NCBI GenBank assembly: GCA_003118195.1
Contig: BEXV01002089.1
Coordinates: forward strand, 12,897 to 25,176
Direction of reading: 5' to 3'
Length of the DNA stretch: 12,280 nucleotides
From: Hemicentrotus pulcherrimus
Taxonomy: Eukaryota; Echinodermata; Echinoidea; Camarodonta; Strongylocentrotidae
Positions 1 through 8,151 of this stretch are shown here, one piece after another (position 1 is the first letter of the stretch; each line of letters starts with the position of its first letter). The notes beneath the pieces are model-generated. The model worked only from the letters and a program-made list of their open reading frames with translations, had not been told where the DNA came from and ran no database searches. The position numbers were made by a program, and so were the translations under genes.

Positions 1-411
1 GGGGGGGGGGGGCTGAGATATCGACATGAAATCTAGACATCTAGGCACTTCTATAGTCTTTTATGCAAATTGAATAAATAAAAGGAAAATGATCGCCCCA
101 CATCCCATCCTAACGTTCAAAATCGACGTGCTTGGAGGTTTGTTTCGGGAGCTTTAAGCTTAACCGAACGGCAAATCGGGGGGGGGGTGGCACTGGAACA
201 CCTGACCTCGCAACAAACAAAAAATCAAGTTTGGCATATAGGCCAATAGTACATCGAGTATAGATATAAAAATGCACCTCACCACTGTGCACCCCTTTCA
301 AAAAAATAAAGGTACCTGGAAATGTGATATATATTTTGTTGTTGCTTAATATGTTGTTGCTCAAGTGATATTGAAAAAATATCGATATTATTGTTTTGTC
401 TTTCCACTTAC
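1..411. other. 3' side of an unresolved minus-strand gene; poly-G tracts
   Basis: On the minus strand this stretch follows the GTAAGT donor at 411 and is probably intron, possibly with later exons. AG acceptor-like sites after pyrimidine-containing stretches occur (for example near 300 and near 200), but no downstream frame gives a recognisable domain, so no exon is called. Two G homopolymers are present, twelve Gs at the window edge (1-12) and a second run near 178-187. The first may mark a difficult assembly edge. Confidence 0.4.
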
Positions 412-616
412 ATATCAGTTTCTGACACATTGAGTGATGATCATCGGTGGGGCACGAGTCCATCGTTGTTCCTTCTCTTGTCTTCAAGACGACTGCAGCT
501 GGTAACGATTCGTTCACATGAGGCTCGTGATCTCCCCATACTGTAGGGTTATAGTATATTCCAGAGCATAAGCTCAGAGCCAAAGCAATTGTAAATTTAA
601 TCAGAATATATTTCAA
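412..616 (-). CDS. First coding exon of a secreted protein (partial, unrecognised)
   Basis: The exon opens with ATG at 616 (A at -3) and a typical signal peptide: K2 and K7, then a hydrophobic core around residues 8-17 (FTIALALSLC) and small residues S18-G19 as a likely cleavage site. The secreted part begins IYYNPTVWGD, carries one N-glycosylation sequon (NES, residue 35) and two cysteines at 55 and 64 (motif SCPTDDHHSMC). The frame then runs into GTAAGT at 411-406, a near-consensus splice donor, leaving 68 complete codons plus one base (phase 1). The same frame continues open to 110, but that extension has no plausible composition and is probably intron. No family is recognised. It may be a small cysteine-containing secreted factor or the leader of a larger extracellular protein. 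Signal peptide and donor are seen directly; function is unknown. Confidence 0.55.
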
Positions 617-1446
617 AGAACAGGGCCCTCATTAATAAAACATTACTACTCTAGTTTTCAATTTATAAAATAGATAATAATTATAATGCATAGTTAGTTG
701 ACAAATAGGCTTTACCAGTAAGGTTTTATTGATATGAGCCCTAGTTTATCAAACTTTATATATCAGATGAGTTTCGGGGTTGTCCCTATAGTTCACTTTC
801 CGTAAGGGCAGAACGGTATCCCATCTTTTCTGCCAAGCCGTCTTTCAGATTTGTGGGTAATTCACGCTATGCATTGTAAAATCACAGTTCTTGTAATGAT
901 GAAAGGCAAGGATTATGTAACGGTCGTTATTTTCCCACCACTAAAAAGACATTTTCAAACAGTTTTGAGGGTTGTTCTATATTAGTATTTCCTTTTAAAT
1001 GCCATTGGAATTTAACCTGTTTCATTAAATTTTGTTTGACCTACAAATCGGACATACTATATACCTTTAAATAGAGATTTCATAAGATTTTGTCCTTTCA
1101 GGAAAATATGCACTTATTTTCGACAGCACGAACTACTGTGAGTAATAACAATTATTGTCCGTGTAATTGGTAATGGACACACTTTGCACATTCAATGCAT
1201 ATAATGAGTATATGTAGACTCACATACGGATTCGATATTAAGACTTTGAGATTTCTTTTTGGCCTGGGGACTAGGTCGAAAAGTAGGGCTGCTTGGGACG
1301 TGGGAAGATGTGACAAACATGTCCTTATTATAAGTTTAGTCTCCTATACCGAGTTCTCGTATGGTACATGGAAAAACATTCGGCATTTGTCGACAAGGTT
1401 GAAATGTAAAATGAAATGGAGACGGGTAGGGGTGAGCTTTCGGACT
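617..1446. other. Intergenic, no gene seen
   Basis: This AT-rich stretch lies between the lectin stop codon and the next minus-strand signal exon. It would contain the lectin 3' UTR and the promoter of the 616 gene. I find no frame with domain-like composition on either strand. A plus-strand 107-codon frame at 1195-1518 is low-information and overlaps the end of the lectin exon in antisense, so I do not accept it. Confidence 0.5.
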
Positions 1447-1451
1447 TTAAT
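1446..1451 (-). promoter_or_regulatory. ATTAAA overlapping the lectin stop codon
   Basis: The minus-strand sequence AATTAAAG carries ATTAAA, a common polyadenylation-signal variant, directly over the TAA stop codon. If used, the 3' UTR would be very short. It may be chance in an AT-rich genome. Confidence 0.2.
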
Positions 1452-1835
1452 TGGTGCCAAGTTTATAGGCAACGCAATGTCGTTCCCTAAACGTTTCCGA
1501 ACAACGCCCCTGCTTTAAAGTGGCGCCCATGATATCACTTTTACCATGATCATGCTGATTACCGTCATAGAGAGGCTTCCCATCCACGCAGTACCACAGC
1601 AGTTGGTCTTTCTCCCTCTTGCATCCGAGCCAGAGAGTCCCCTTGGGCGTGGTGACGGGTTGGGCTTCCACGAGACGGCTCAAGAAGTGGAGCTGCCGCC
1701 GGGAGCTGAGGGTAACCAGGCCGCCGCCGTTAGTGATGCAGTTGGTCTGAGCTTCTTGCCATGGGGTTGTGCGTTCCTGTAGGAGGTAGCAGAAGCCTTC
1801 CCAGCGAGTCCATGGTTCGGGGCACGAAGATGGGT
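1447..1835 (-). CDS. C-type lectin-like secreted protein, exon 2 (entire lectin domain)
   Basis: This exon completes a 155-residue protein begun by the exon at 2978-2900. It starts after a TGTTGTAG acceptor backed by a 110-base pyrimidine tract, and its phase (two bases first) fits the phase-1 donor of exon 1. In whole-protein numbering: C31..C42 in the long-form N-terminal hairpin (SSCPEPWTRWEGFCY), the WQEAQTNC helix with C59, GGGLVTL at 63-69, the core strand LWLG at 94-97, then WYCVDGKPL at 107-115. The C-terminal pair is C138 and C147 (GRCSETFRERHCVAYKL), spaced as the last two cysteines of C-type lectin domains are. Stop codon at 1447. The mature chain of about 130 residues matches short secreted single-domain animal lectins. 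The long loop is short and lacks EPN/QPD and WND, so calcium-dependent sugar binding is doubtful. C98 and C109 are extra. Alternative: donor-like GTAATC (1562) or GTAAAA (1544) could splice to unseen exons, but the direct reading ends in a sensible lectin C terminus. Role (immune recognition or extracellular matrix) is inferred. Confidence 0.75.
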
Positions 1836-1962
1836 CTACAACAGAGCGAAAAGGAGAGAGAGAGGGGGTCGAGGGAAAAGACAGAGAGAGAGAGAGGGGG
1901 TCGAGGGAAAAGACAGAGGGGGAGAGAGAGAAGGAGGAAGAGAGATAGAGGGGAGGAGAAGT
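1836..1962 (-). repeat. GA/CT-rich tract serving as extended polypyrimidine tract
   Basis: The plus strand is nearly pure purine (GAGAGAGG) and the minus, sense strand is therefore CT-rich up to the acceptor AG of the lectin exon. Inside is a 32-bp tandem duplication: GGGGGTCGAGGGAAAAGACA occurs at 1864 and again at 1896. A long open frame in this block is a low-complexity artefact. Confidence 0.7.
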
Positions 1963-2899
1963 TGAAGGGACTCGAAAGTGAGAGCGGGGATGGAGGAGGT
2001 GAAGCGAATTCGTTTAATGAAATTATGGAAATGCAAGCACTACTTTATTCCTAGCTCATTTTTTTTCTAACTAAGGTGTCATATGAAAGGGCAGAAACTC
2101 ACATTTTCTAGAAATGTGATTTTCTTTTTGAAATTCAGTCATCGTCCGCCAAATGAATTTTTGGTTTCCTCTATTCAAATTCATTTTAATCACTCATGCG
2201 TGAAATATGCATTATATGAGTTGCATCAAAATGAAAGAGGAGGATCAAAGCTTTCCAAACATGTGTCATTTATCAATATCAATTATAATTGTGATTAAGT
2301 TTATACAATAAAACATCGATAAATTTTGGTTTCGTTTTTTCTGGGACGCACAGTAGTAAGTAAAAATTTTACAAAAATTAAGCAATTTTTTTAATCAACC
2401 TTCAACAATGTTACCAAGTCACTTTAATAACATGTGATCATGGTGATAAAAGGAGTAGTGGTAGACTTTATTGGGCAAGTTACTAGACACAATGCTAATA
2501 AGGACTATGAGAATGAAGATTATGCTGTTGATGATGATGAATATGATGATATTTATGATCATGCCATACACATTGTGTGTTGATGTATGGTATAACATAA
2601 AATTTCCATTTATTGTAAATTGTGTGGCGTTGTGGTAAGTATTAGAGTGTTATCATCTTTGTGTACGAAATATAAGTTAGAATATGTTAGAATTCGCACT
2701 CTGACTAAGACTAAAACAATAATTATGACCGACTTTCCGATTAGATTTGTTTAAAGTCAGTAATAAACGAATAGCTTTTAAAAAACATACTTGTCACTAA
2801 CGTAAGTTGTGATGCTTTGACCCTCCCCCACCCCCGCCCCCACCCCCACCTTCAAGCAAAAGTCTAGATAAGCTATAAGAATTAGATCATATACTTTAC
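1963..2899 (-). other. Rest of the lectin intron, AT-rich
   Basis: This is the remainder of the 1064-base intron between the lectin exons (donor GTAAAG at 2899, acceptor AG at 1837-1836). It holds an imperfect GAT/ATG microsatellite near 2520-2560, short T and A runs and a C-rich run at 2821-2850 listed separately. No further exon is recognised. Confidence 0.55.
2821..2850 (-). other. G-quadruplex-forming run in the lectin intron
   Basis: On the sense strand the thirty bases contain four runs of five Gs flanked by GG and GGG, each separated by a single base (T, T, C, T, A). This fits a very stable four-tract quadruplex with one-base loops. It starts about 49 bases inside the intron from the exon 1 donor, a distance at which intronic G runs are known to affect 5' splice-site choice in animals. 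That effect here is inference. Confidence 0.7.
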
Positions 2900-2978
2900 C
2901 ATTGGCGTAAGCAGGTGAAAACGGCAGGAATGAAGAGATTAGAAACGGTAAAGCAGCGATCACTGATAAACGCAACAT
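2900..2978 (-). CDS. C-type lectin-like secreted protein, exon 1 (signal peptide)
   Basis: ATG at 2978 begins a classical signal peptide: L-R-L start, hydrophobic core about residues 5-20 (SVIAALPFLISSFLPF) and a small-residue end PAYA, with cleavage expected after A25 before N26. After 26 codons plus one base the sequence reads AATG|GTAAAG, a good donor in phase 1. It joins the 1835 acceptor to give aspartate 27 and then the lectin domain, for 155 residues in all. A leader exon separate from the domain exon is usual for secreted lectins. Directly upstream is TTCTTTCCAG on the sense strand, a possible acceptor ~28 bases before the ATG, so a 5' UTR intron is possible. Confidence 0.72.
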
Positions 2979-3636
2979 GGTTTTCTTGATCAGGACGATT
3001 CCTGCTCTGGAAAGAACACTCTAGGAGCAACAACAAAATCATTAATGATCACTTAAAGGAATACTCAAGTGTCTGCCTCTAGATCTAGAAATAAGCAGGC
3101 CTGAAATAAAATAATAATGAACGACGTAGATAAGTTGATGGCGCTCTTCATTTTGTTCGTGCCAGTGCCATTGATTAGGAGAGTTTCGCCGACCCGGTTC
3201 GAGTTGTTCACAATAGGTGGTGTCACACAGAGGCAAATCCGGATTTTAGTTATCCTCTTAATTTCTGTCTGTCATTAATTATCCCATAAAAAGTCCTCTA
3301 ACGAAGGAAGACAGTTTTCTGTGTGACACCACCTATTATGGCGACTGCTGCTTTTGTTGGACAAGCGAAAAACAAAAGAATATACGCCATGTTGTGACCC
3401 AGTGAAATAAAGTTGGCCAAACTCTGTGTATAGATGGCTCTGGTTCGTGCTAGTGTCCATAAAGGGACACTTTAGTTTGTGCGATCGCGAGTTGCTCTTT
3501 TAAACAATCTTATTAGGGAAGGTGATATCATTCCAATTCATACCACGCCGCGTACAGCCACTGCTTTCAGTTCTTTGTAGGCCCATGTTTCTCATTGATT
3601 CGGTTTCTGTCTTTATACCCCCTTTATTCCTCAATC
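2979..3636. other. Intergenic with a short inverted repeat; no gene seen
   Basis: This region upstream of the lectin would hold its promoter. Open frames here (minus 3042-3236, 3275-3460) have no domain-like features. It carries the perfect inverted repeat listed separately, a small 7-bp hairpin at 3452-3471 (AGTGTCC/GGACACT), and two similar direct 19-mers at about 3157 and 3445 (both start GTTCGTGC). A TATA-like element cannot be assigned with confidence. Confidence 0.45.
3212..3337. repeat. Perfect 19-bp inverted repeat, 88-bp spacer
   Basis: AATAGGTGGTGTCACACAG at 3212-3230 is the exact reverse complement of 3319-3337. Pairing stops at once outside and inside the arms, so this is a discrete pair. 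It could be the terminal inverted repeats of a tiny nonautonomous transposon, a paired binding site or a foldback RNA. No clear target-site duplication is visible next to the arms. Confidence 0.8.
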
Positions 3637-3880
3637 TACTCTTTCTTTTTCTCTCCCCTCCCCCCGCCCCCCCCCCCAACGTCTATATCTCCCTCCTTCT
3701 CTCATCTCCACCTCTACCTTTCTATATTTCTCTTCCCTCTCTTTCTCTCCATTTCTCACTCTCTGTCTCTGTCTCTCTCTCTCTCTCTCTTTCTCTTTTT
3801 CTCACTCACTGTTTCGCGTCTCACAGACACTCATCGACCCACCGCTCACACACCCTCTCCCAAACACACACACACACACC
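3637..3880 (+). repeat. CT-rich low-complexity block with poly-C and CA tracts
   Basis: A pyrimidine-rich stretch: a C homopolymer broken by one G around 3660-3677, long CTCTCT runs around 3755-3795 and a short CA repeat near 3863-3880. Two overlapping long plus-strand frames (3522-3930) are produced only by this composition (leucine/serine/proline runs) and are not genes. Confidence 0.85.
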
Positions 3881-4084
3881 CTGCATATTTGTTACTATGC
3901 CTGAAGCTTAGCCTGGGTGGTTCAAAATAATTATAGTTCAATGTTTCGAGCAAGGAACGTATGAAACTTATCCTGACAATATCAATTTATAACAAATATT
4001 ATAACGATTTCTATTCGTCTGTGTTTACTGTCTTCATTGCCGTTATAATTCCTCGAGTCAATTCAAGGTTGGTCAACCTTCAAA

Positions 4085-4127
4085 TGGCAGTATAGCAGTA
4101 GTAGTAAAGTAAAGGAAGTAGTAGTAG

Positions 4128-4160
<33 letters not shown>

Positions 4161-4237
4161 ACAGTAATACTAATGAAAATAACAATAATGGTAACAATAA
4201 TAACAAACATCATCATCATCATCATCATCATCATCAT
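4085..4237 (+). repeat. TAG and CAT trinucleotide microsatellites
   Basis: Imperfect AGT/TAG repeats from about 4095 become perfect around 4130-4160, followed by AT-rich spacer and ten perfect CAT units at 4208-4237. On the minus strand these read as methionine and threonine runs, an artefact. Confidence 0.9.
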
Positions 4238-4407
4238 TAAGGAAAATAGTATTGATGATTCTAATAATAACAAAGATAAATATTGATAACACGGACCTCC
4301 AAATGAAATTCATCAGCAATTTGTTTGTTCTTTTTCATTTTAACTTTTAATGAAATTTGCATCAACGCAGCAGTTTTAATGTGGTATTTCTACAAACTCA
4401 TTTTATT

Positions 4408-4642
4408 CATGTTCTGTCCCTTCAAATACATAGCGGAATACAAAGTGAAGTACAGAAGAAAAATAATTGCTTGAGACAAATCGAACACATGGAATCGTTT
4501 GTAAACATGATATTGATTTTTTTTTAGTCATGTTCTGTCTCTGCATAAGCGAAAAACAAAGCGACACAAAAAAGGGGAAATACAAAAATCAAAAATTCCT
4601 TCATACACATCAAATACATGGAATCGTCTGCGAACATGAAAG
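4408..4642 (+). repeat. Diverged tandem duplication, unit about 120-130 bp
   Basis: CATGTTCTGTC occurs at 4408 and 4529; CATGGAATCG followed by TTTGTAAACATG or TCTGCGAACATG occurs at 4488 and 4617. The intervening sequences also resemble each other (CATAGCGGAATACAAAG versus CATAAGCGAAAAACAAAG). This is an old two-copy tandem duplication with small indels. Short frames on both strands inside it change between the copies, arguing against coding. Confidence 0.7.
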
Positions 4643-5503
4643 TAAACATTATTGCGTGTATATAGTGTACAAAATATAGGAAAATGACAAGAATTTTTTC
4701 CCCTTTGTACCATTTTAGTATAATACCGCAGTAGAACTTTGTATTTGTCTTCAGGTTTGCATTTTTAGTCGCTGAATGCATGAAACAAATCAGGTCGATT
4801 TGTTGACAAGTCATGAAATTGATATTCAGTATCATTCTCTGCTACGCTAGCAAACATTTTAATAGAGTCTATACATTAAGAACATTTCTGCATGCAGTAC
4901 ATTGAAAATTGAAAATACTTGGGTCGCTATCATTTGCGACCGGTAATGGTTAAATTTAAATGATAAAGACTGTCATTTTATCATGATGCCATATTGGCTT
5001 GCTTTTTAAAACTGTATGTCTAAAAGGTATTTTTTGGATCCAGCTCACATTTCTCTAAGTCAGATATAGGCAGTGGTTAAAAGTCAATGGTTAGTATTAC
5101 ACCGTCGCGCATAAAGTTCGAATGTATTTTTTTTCCTTCTCACCTCTTTTTATGAAATGATTGTGAGAATATAATATATATTCTTACTGATCACTCTGAA
5201 TATTCATAGAGGTTGATCAATAACGTTTTGAGAAGGTATAAGGTCTATTTGACCAAAGTAACCCATACTGCCACAATCATTTCGTTAAAAAGGGGTTTGA
5301 TAGGAAAAACATTCCAACTATTTCTTATGAAACATTCTTTTCATTCCAACAACTAATCAAGTAAGTGAGTTATTTTTAAACAGCTCATTTTTCCATATTC
5401 AAACTGAAATAACAAGTTGGTTAAAAGGAAAATGATTGAGTTCGTTTACATGCGTGATTTAAAAAAAAAAATGTTATTCCCACAACAGTACTGTACGACT
5501 AAA
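4643..5503. other. AT-rich intergenic, nothing recognised
   Basis: No frame with recognisable composition, no microsatellite beyond short A/T and TA runs (for example 5166-5181), and no clear inverted repeats. A poly-A run lies at 5460-5471. Confidence 0.5.
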
Positions 5504-5504
5504 T

Positions 5505-5723
5505 TTATTTTGTATTCAGCTCATTTTCGCTTTTCAAACCAAGACGACGATACTTCAAAATGAAAGTGTTATGTACAAAATTATTGGCTTCCACCAGTGT
5601 AGGACTATAGTATTTGAGGGCCAGGGGCGTCATGGAGTGACGGGCATTTGCATGCGCTATATCAAAAGCCACCATTCGTATGATAATGAGTATTACAAGA
5701 GTTTTGTATACATTCTTTTCCAT
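5505..5723 (-). CDS. Possible small secreted peptide, 72 residues
   Basis: ATG at 5723 (A at -3) opens a frame with a signal-peptide-like start: E2, K3, K7, then hydrophobic LVILIII and MVAF interrupted by R16, and an A-H-A-N-A end giving an AXA cleavage site after residue 25 or 27. The remaining ~45 residues contain no cysteine; they include a dibasic R-R in KYRRLGLKSE near the C terminus. The stop codon overlaps an AATAAA polyadenylation signal (5509-5504). The segment KYYSPT resembles IYYNPT in the 616 exon just after its leader, at DNA level too, hinting at a shared origin. Possible reading: a small secreted peptide precursor, or a first exon whose donor I miss. A chance frame cannot be excluded. 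No family recognised. Confidence 0.35.
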   Translation of the reverse strand: MEKNVYKTLVILIIIRMVAFDIAHANARHSMTPLALKYYSPTLVEANNFVHNTFILKYRRLGLKSENELNTK

Positions 5724-6159
5724 ATTAAAACTGAGTAGTTGGTCGACCTACTCAGGTTTCTTTATTCAAACACAATATTAGACGTATAATTATGTGAACT
5801 ATACCCGCTCAATGCAAATAGAATATTGGGCGTTGAATCGAAAGGTAGAATCAATTACGTTGCCACTAATGGAGAGGGTGAATTCAACATTTTAAATAAA
5901 ATCTGAATGGAAATCGAATAACTTAAGTGGGTGGTTCTTACTTTAATTTCAGCCAATATCTCTTTTTCTGATTGATTTGATTTCTTTCCATCTTCATAAT
6001 TTTAAAAGGTAAGGTAAAAACTAACAGAACATATATTTGTTTTAATCTATTGATGATCTTCACATTAAACGTAAATACTTGCTGAGGAACCTATATATTG
6101 ACAGCGAGGCTTTTGGATGAAAACTCGTGTTTGCGCTAAAACAAAAAATGAACTGGATA
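5724..6159. other. AT-rich intergenic, nothing recognised
   Basis: Upstream side of the possible small secreted peptide. No other frame, repeat or regulatory motif can be supported here. Confidence 0.45.
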
Positions 6160-6512
6160 GGAAGAGGGGGCCGGAGAGAGAAAGAGAAAGAGACTGAGGG
6201 ATTTGGGAGAGTGAATGAGAAAGAAGGAGTTAATTATAAGTAGGGGAGGGAGGGGGGTACAAAAGATTGGAGAAAAGGAGAAGAGGAGAAGAGGAAGAAG
6301 AGAAAGAGAAAAAGAAAGAGAACGGAAGACAGGGGGGGGAAGAAGGAAGAGAAAAGGAAAATGTGAAAGAGAGAGTGATAGAGAGCCGAAAGAGATCAAG
6401 AGAGAGAGGGGGGAGAAAGAGAGGGGGTGGAGAAAGAGAGAGATAGAGGGAAAATAGAGAGAGAAAGATAGAGAGAGAAAGAGAGAGAGAGAGAGATAGA
6501 GAGAGAGGGGGA
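6160..6512 (+). repeat. GA-rich purine tract, ~350 bp
   Basis: Nearly all-purine plus strand built from GAGA, GAAAGA and AGGGGG segments, densest at 6380-6510. Long frames on both strands (glutamate/arginine/lysine on plus, leucine/serine/phenylalanine on minus) come from composition alone. Mirror-symmetric purine tracts of this size can form triplex DNA; that is general knowledge, not shown here. Confidence 0.9.
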
Positions 6513-7040
6513 GGAAGTGGGTACATGTGTTTAGAAGAAACAAAGTAGAAAAGACTTCAACTTATGAGCAATGCGATAAACTGATACGTTGCCCGAATTT
6601 TTAAGTTGCAGAAGTAATAGAAATGGCTGCATTTTGAAAATGACAATTTCTCATTGAAAGACGGCACAGTAATTATTACGATTACGGGACGTCTATTCAC
6701 CTGATTGATAATGGAATTAACATCACCCCCTCCCCCCATCTGTTTAAAAATAAACTAAATCTCCCTGGTGATATTTGGTGTCAGATGCATATCAGATACA
6801 TTGATAGCACATGGTGATTGTTATATAAATTCATTTGCCAATTATTCATAGATTAAAATTGTCCAGACAACCATGTAAAGTAAATTAGCATTAGCATTTC
6901 TGTTGACAACGATAATCCATACAAATAAATGATTGCATTATTCTGAATAATTCCATTAAATCGCAATATCCATTATGGCGCACTTATTCATCCCCAAGAA
7001 TGTTCAAAGCTTCGACAAAGTATACAATTTCAAAAGTTCT
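6513..7040. other. AT-rich intergenic, nothing recognised
   Basis: Short frames only, with no domain features. A short CCCCCTCCCCCC run lies near 6726-6737. Confidence 0.45.
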
Positions 7041-7830
7041 AGCGACTTGGGTTAGGCACACTAAGGGGCTGAAAATAGGCACAGGGATCTCAGTCATGTA
7101 GAAATAATGACCACAGGTTTTCCAGACACCCCCTAAACGAGGATTTCTTCTGAAGCCAAAATCCACCCTAAATGAGGAAATCGCGTGTTTTTTTCCTCCT
7201 CAATTCATACCCTAAACGGGTTTTTCACAAAGATGTACACCTAAACAATTATTGTAAAATCGTATCTCCTTGGGCATTTTGAAGTGCGATAGGGATTAAC
7301 ATTTAAGTTGTTGACAATGTAAAATCAATCAACTTGCGCTTTTGGTGTAAAATTCACAATTTTAAAGATTTATTTCAATAGAGAAGCAATAAAATCAACC
7401 TGTACACTACCAAATGGGTTTAATGCACATCCATCGTAAGTCTTTTCTTTCAACAACAAAAAAATTACATTTCGTCGTCGTCATAAACCCTGATTGTGAA
7501 CAAGCAATTCACATGCTGGTACGCAAGGTATAGGAGCGTCTTGATGTGTTTTTACATTGGCAAGCTGACGTAACCAAAAGTTATAGACAACCGGCTTCCC
7601 GACCAGCTTTCAATTCGGAGTCTAATCGGGATCTATAAAATACCCCTTGACGCGTACAGCAGGATTTTGAGGGGGAAAAATATCCTTTTACTTGAAAATG
7701 GATGTTTTGAACCCCTTAACGAGGCAACGCACAAGACTGCGTCCAATTTATTTTAAAAATACCCCTTACGCGTTTTCTTAGTCACGAATGCTCACAGTAT
7801 TCATATTTAACCGAGACCCCTGGGGGCACA
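7041..7830 (-). repeat. Repeat-derived block with recurring AGGGG/TTTAGGG motifs
   Basis: Read on the minus strand, two groups of spaced short motifs occur. CGTTTAGGG or CATTTAGGG appears three times between about 7225 and 7128, roughly 45 bases apart; ACGCGTAAGGGG, TCGTTAAGGGG and ACGCGTCAAGGGG appear between about 7775 and 7640. The outer parts are inversely related: GGCACAGGGATCTCAGT at 7078 resembles the reverse complement of 7810-7827 (CCCCCAGGGGTCTCGGT). This suggests one or two decayed nonautonomous mobile elements. No coding frame is found. The family is not identified. Confidence 0.4.
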
Positions 7831-7849
7831 CGACGTTATAGTACCTCGG

Positions 7850-7912
7850 ATGTGGCTCGAATCGCGTACCAAAGGATCTAGAGTCCAGCGAAGTGTCCGC
7901 TAAACCATATCA
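7850..7912 (-). mobile_element. tRNA-like A/B box pair, probable SINE head
   Basis: On the minus strand TGGTTTAGCGG (7907-7897) fits the RNA polymerase III A box and GATTCGAGCC (7863-7854) fits the B box, 33 bases apart, the usual tRNA spacing. The DNA between resembles an anticodon arm (CTGGACTCTAGATCC). The T stem and acceptor stem do not pair, so this is not a working tRNA gene; a decayed tRNA-derived SINE or pseudo-tRNA is more likely. Downstream sequence (below 7850) would be the SINE body and overlaps the motif-repeat block. Confidence 0.45.
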
Positions 7913-8151
7913 CCTGTTCTATCGCAGGCAAATCTTAAAATATAACGGATCTGAGAACTCATTTCGATGTAGCCATTGGTTATACTTTTTGAAAGCCTCT
8001 GTTGTCAAAGCTTTGGACCTAGTCGAGAATGTGTTACTTGGAGACATTTCGGCAAACAGGGCAAATGACGAAAGTCGTCCAATGTCATGAGGCGGACTCA
8101 GGATGCTCTGGCACAGAATATCCCTAAAGGCCCTCATTGAGCGGTCAATGC

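Noticed and set aside
110..411. Continuation of the 616 signal exon frame to 110
   Set aside because: It reads through a GTAAGT donor into I/F/Y-rich sequence and a polyproline run from a C/G homopolymer; more likely intron.
780..900. Possible extra lectin C-terminal exon on the minus strand
   Set aside because: A short KDGIPFCPYGK frame looked lectin-like, but there is no convincing acceptor and the 1835-1447 exon already ends in the final cysteine pair.
1195..1518. Plus-strand 107-codon frame
   Set aside because: No signal peptide, domain or splice context, and it overlaps the lectin exon in antisense.
1761..2054. Plus-strand 97-codon frame rich in R, E and K
   Set aside because: Lies over the GA tract and antisense to the lectin acceptor region; composition artefact.
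3522..3930. Two overlapping plus-strand frames of 111-129 codons
   Set aside because: Leucine/serine/proline runs come entirely from CT and CA low-complexity DNA.
4085..4237. CRISPR-like or coding repeat array
   Set aside because: Plain trinucleotide microsatellites without spacers.
6136..6543. Long frames on both strands (up to 135 codons)
   Set aside because: Product of a GA-rich purine tract that has few stop codons in any frame; no domain features.
7850..7912. Functional tRNA gene
   Set aside because: A and B boxes are present but the T stem and acceptor stem do not pair.
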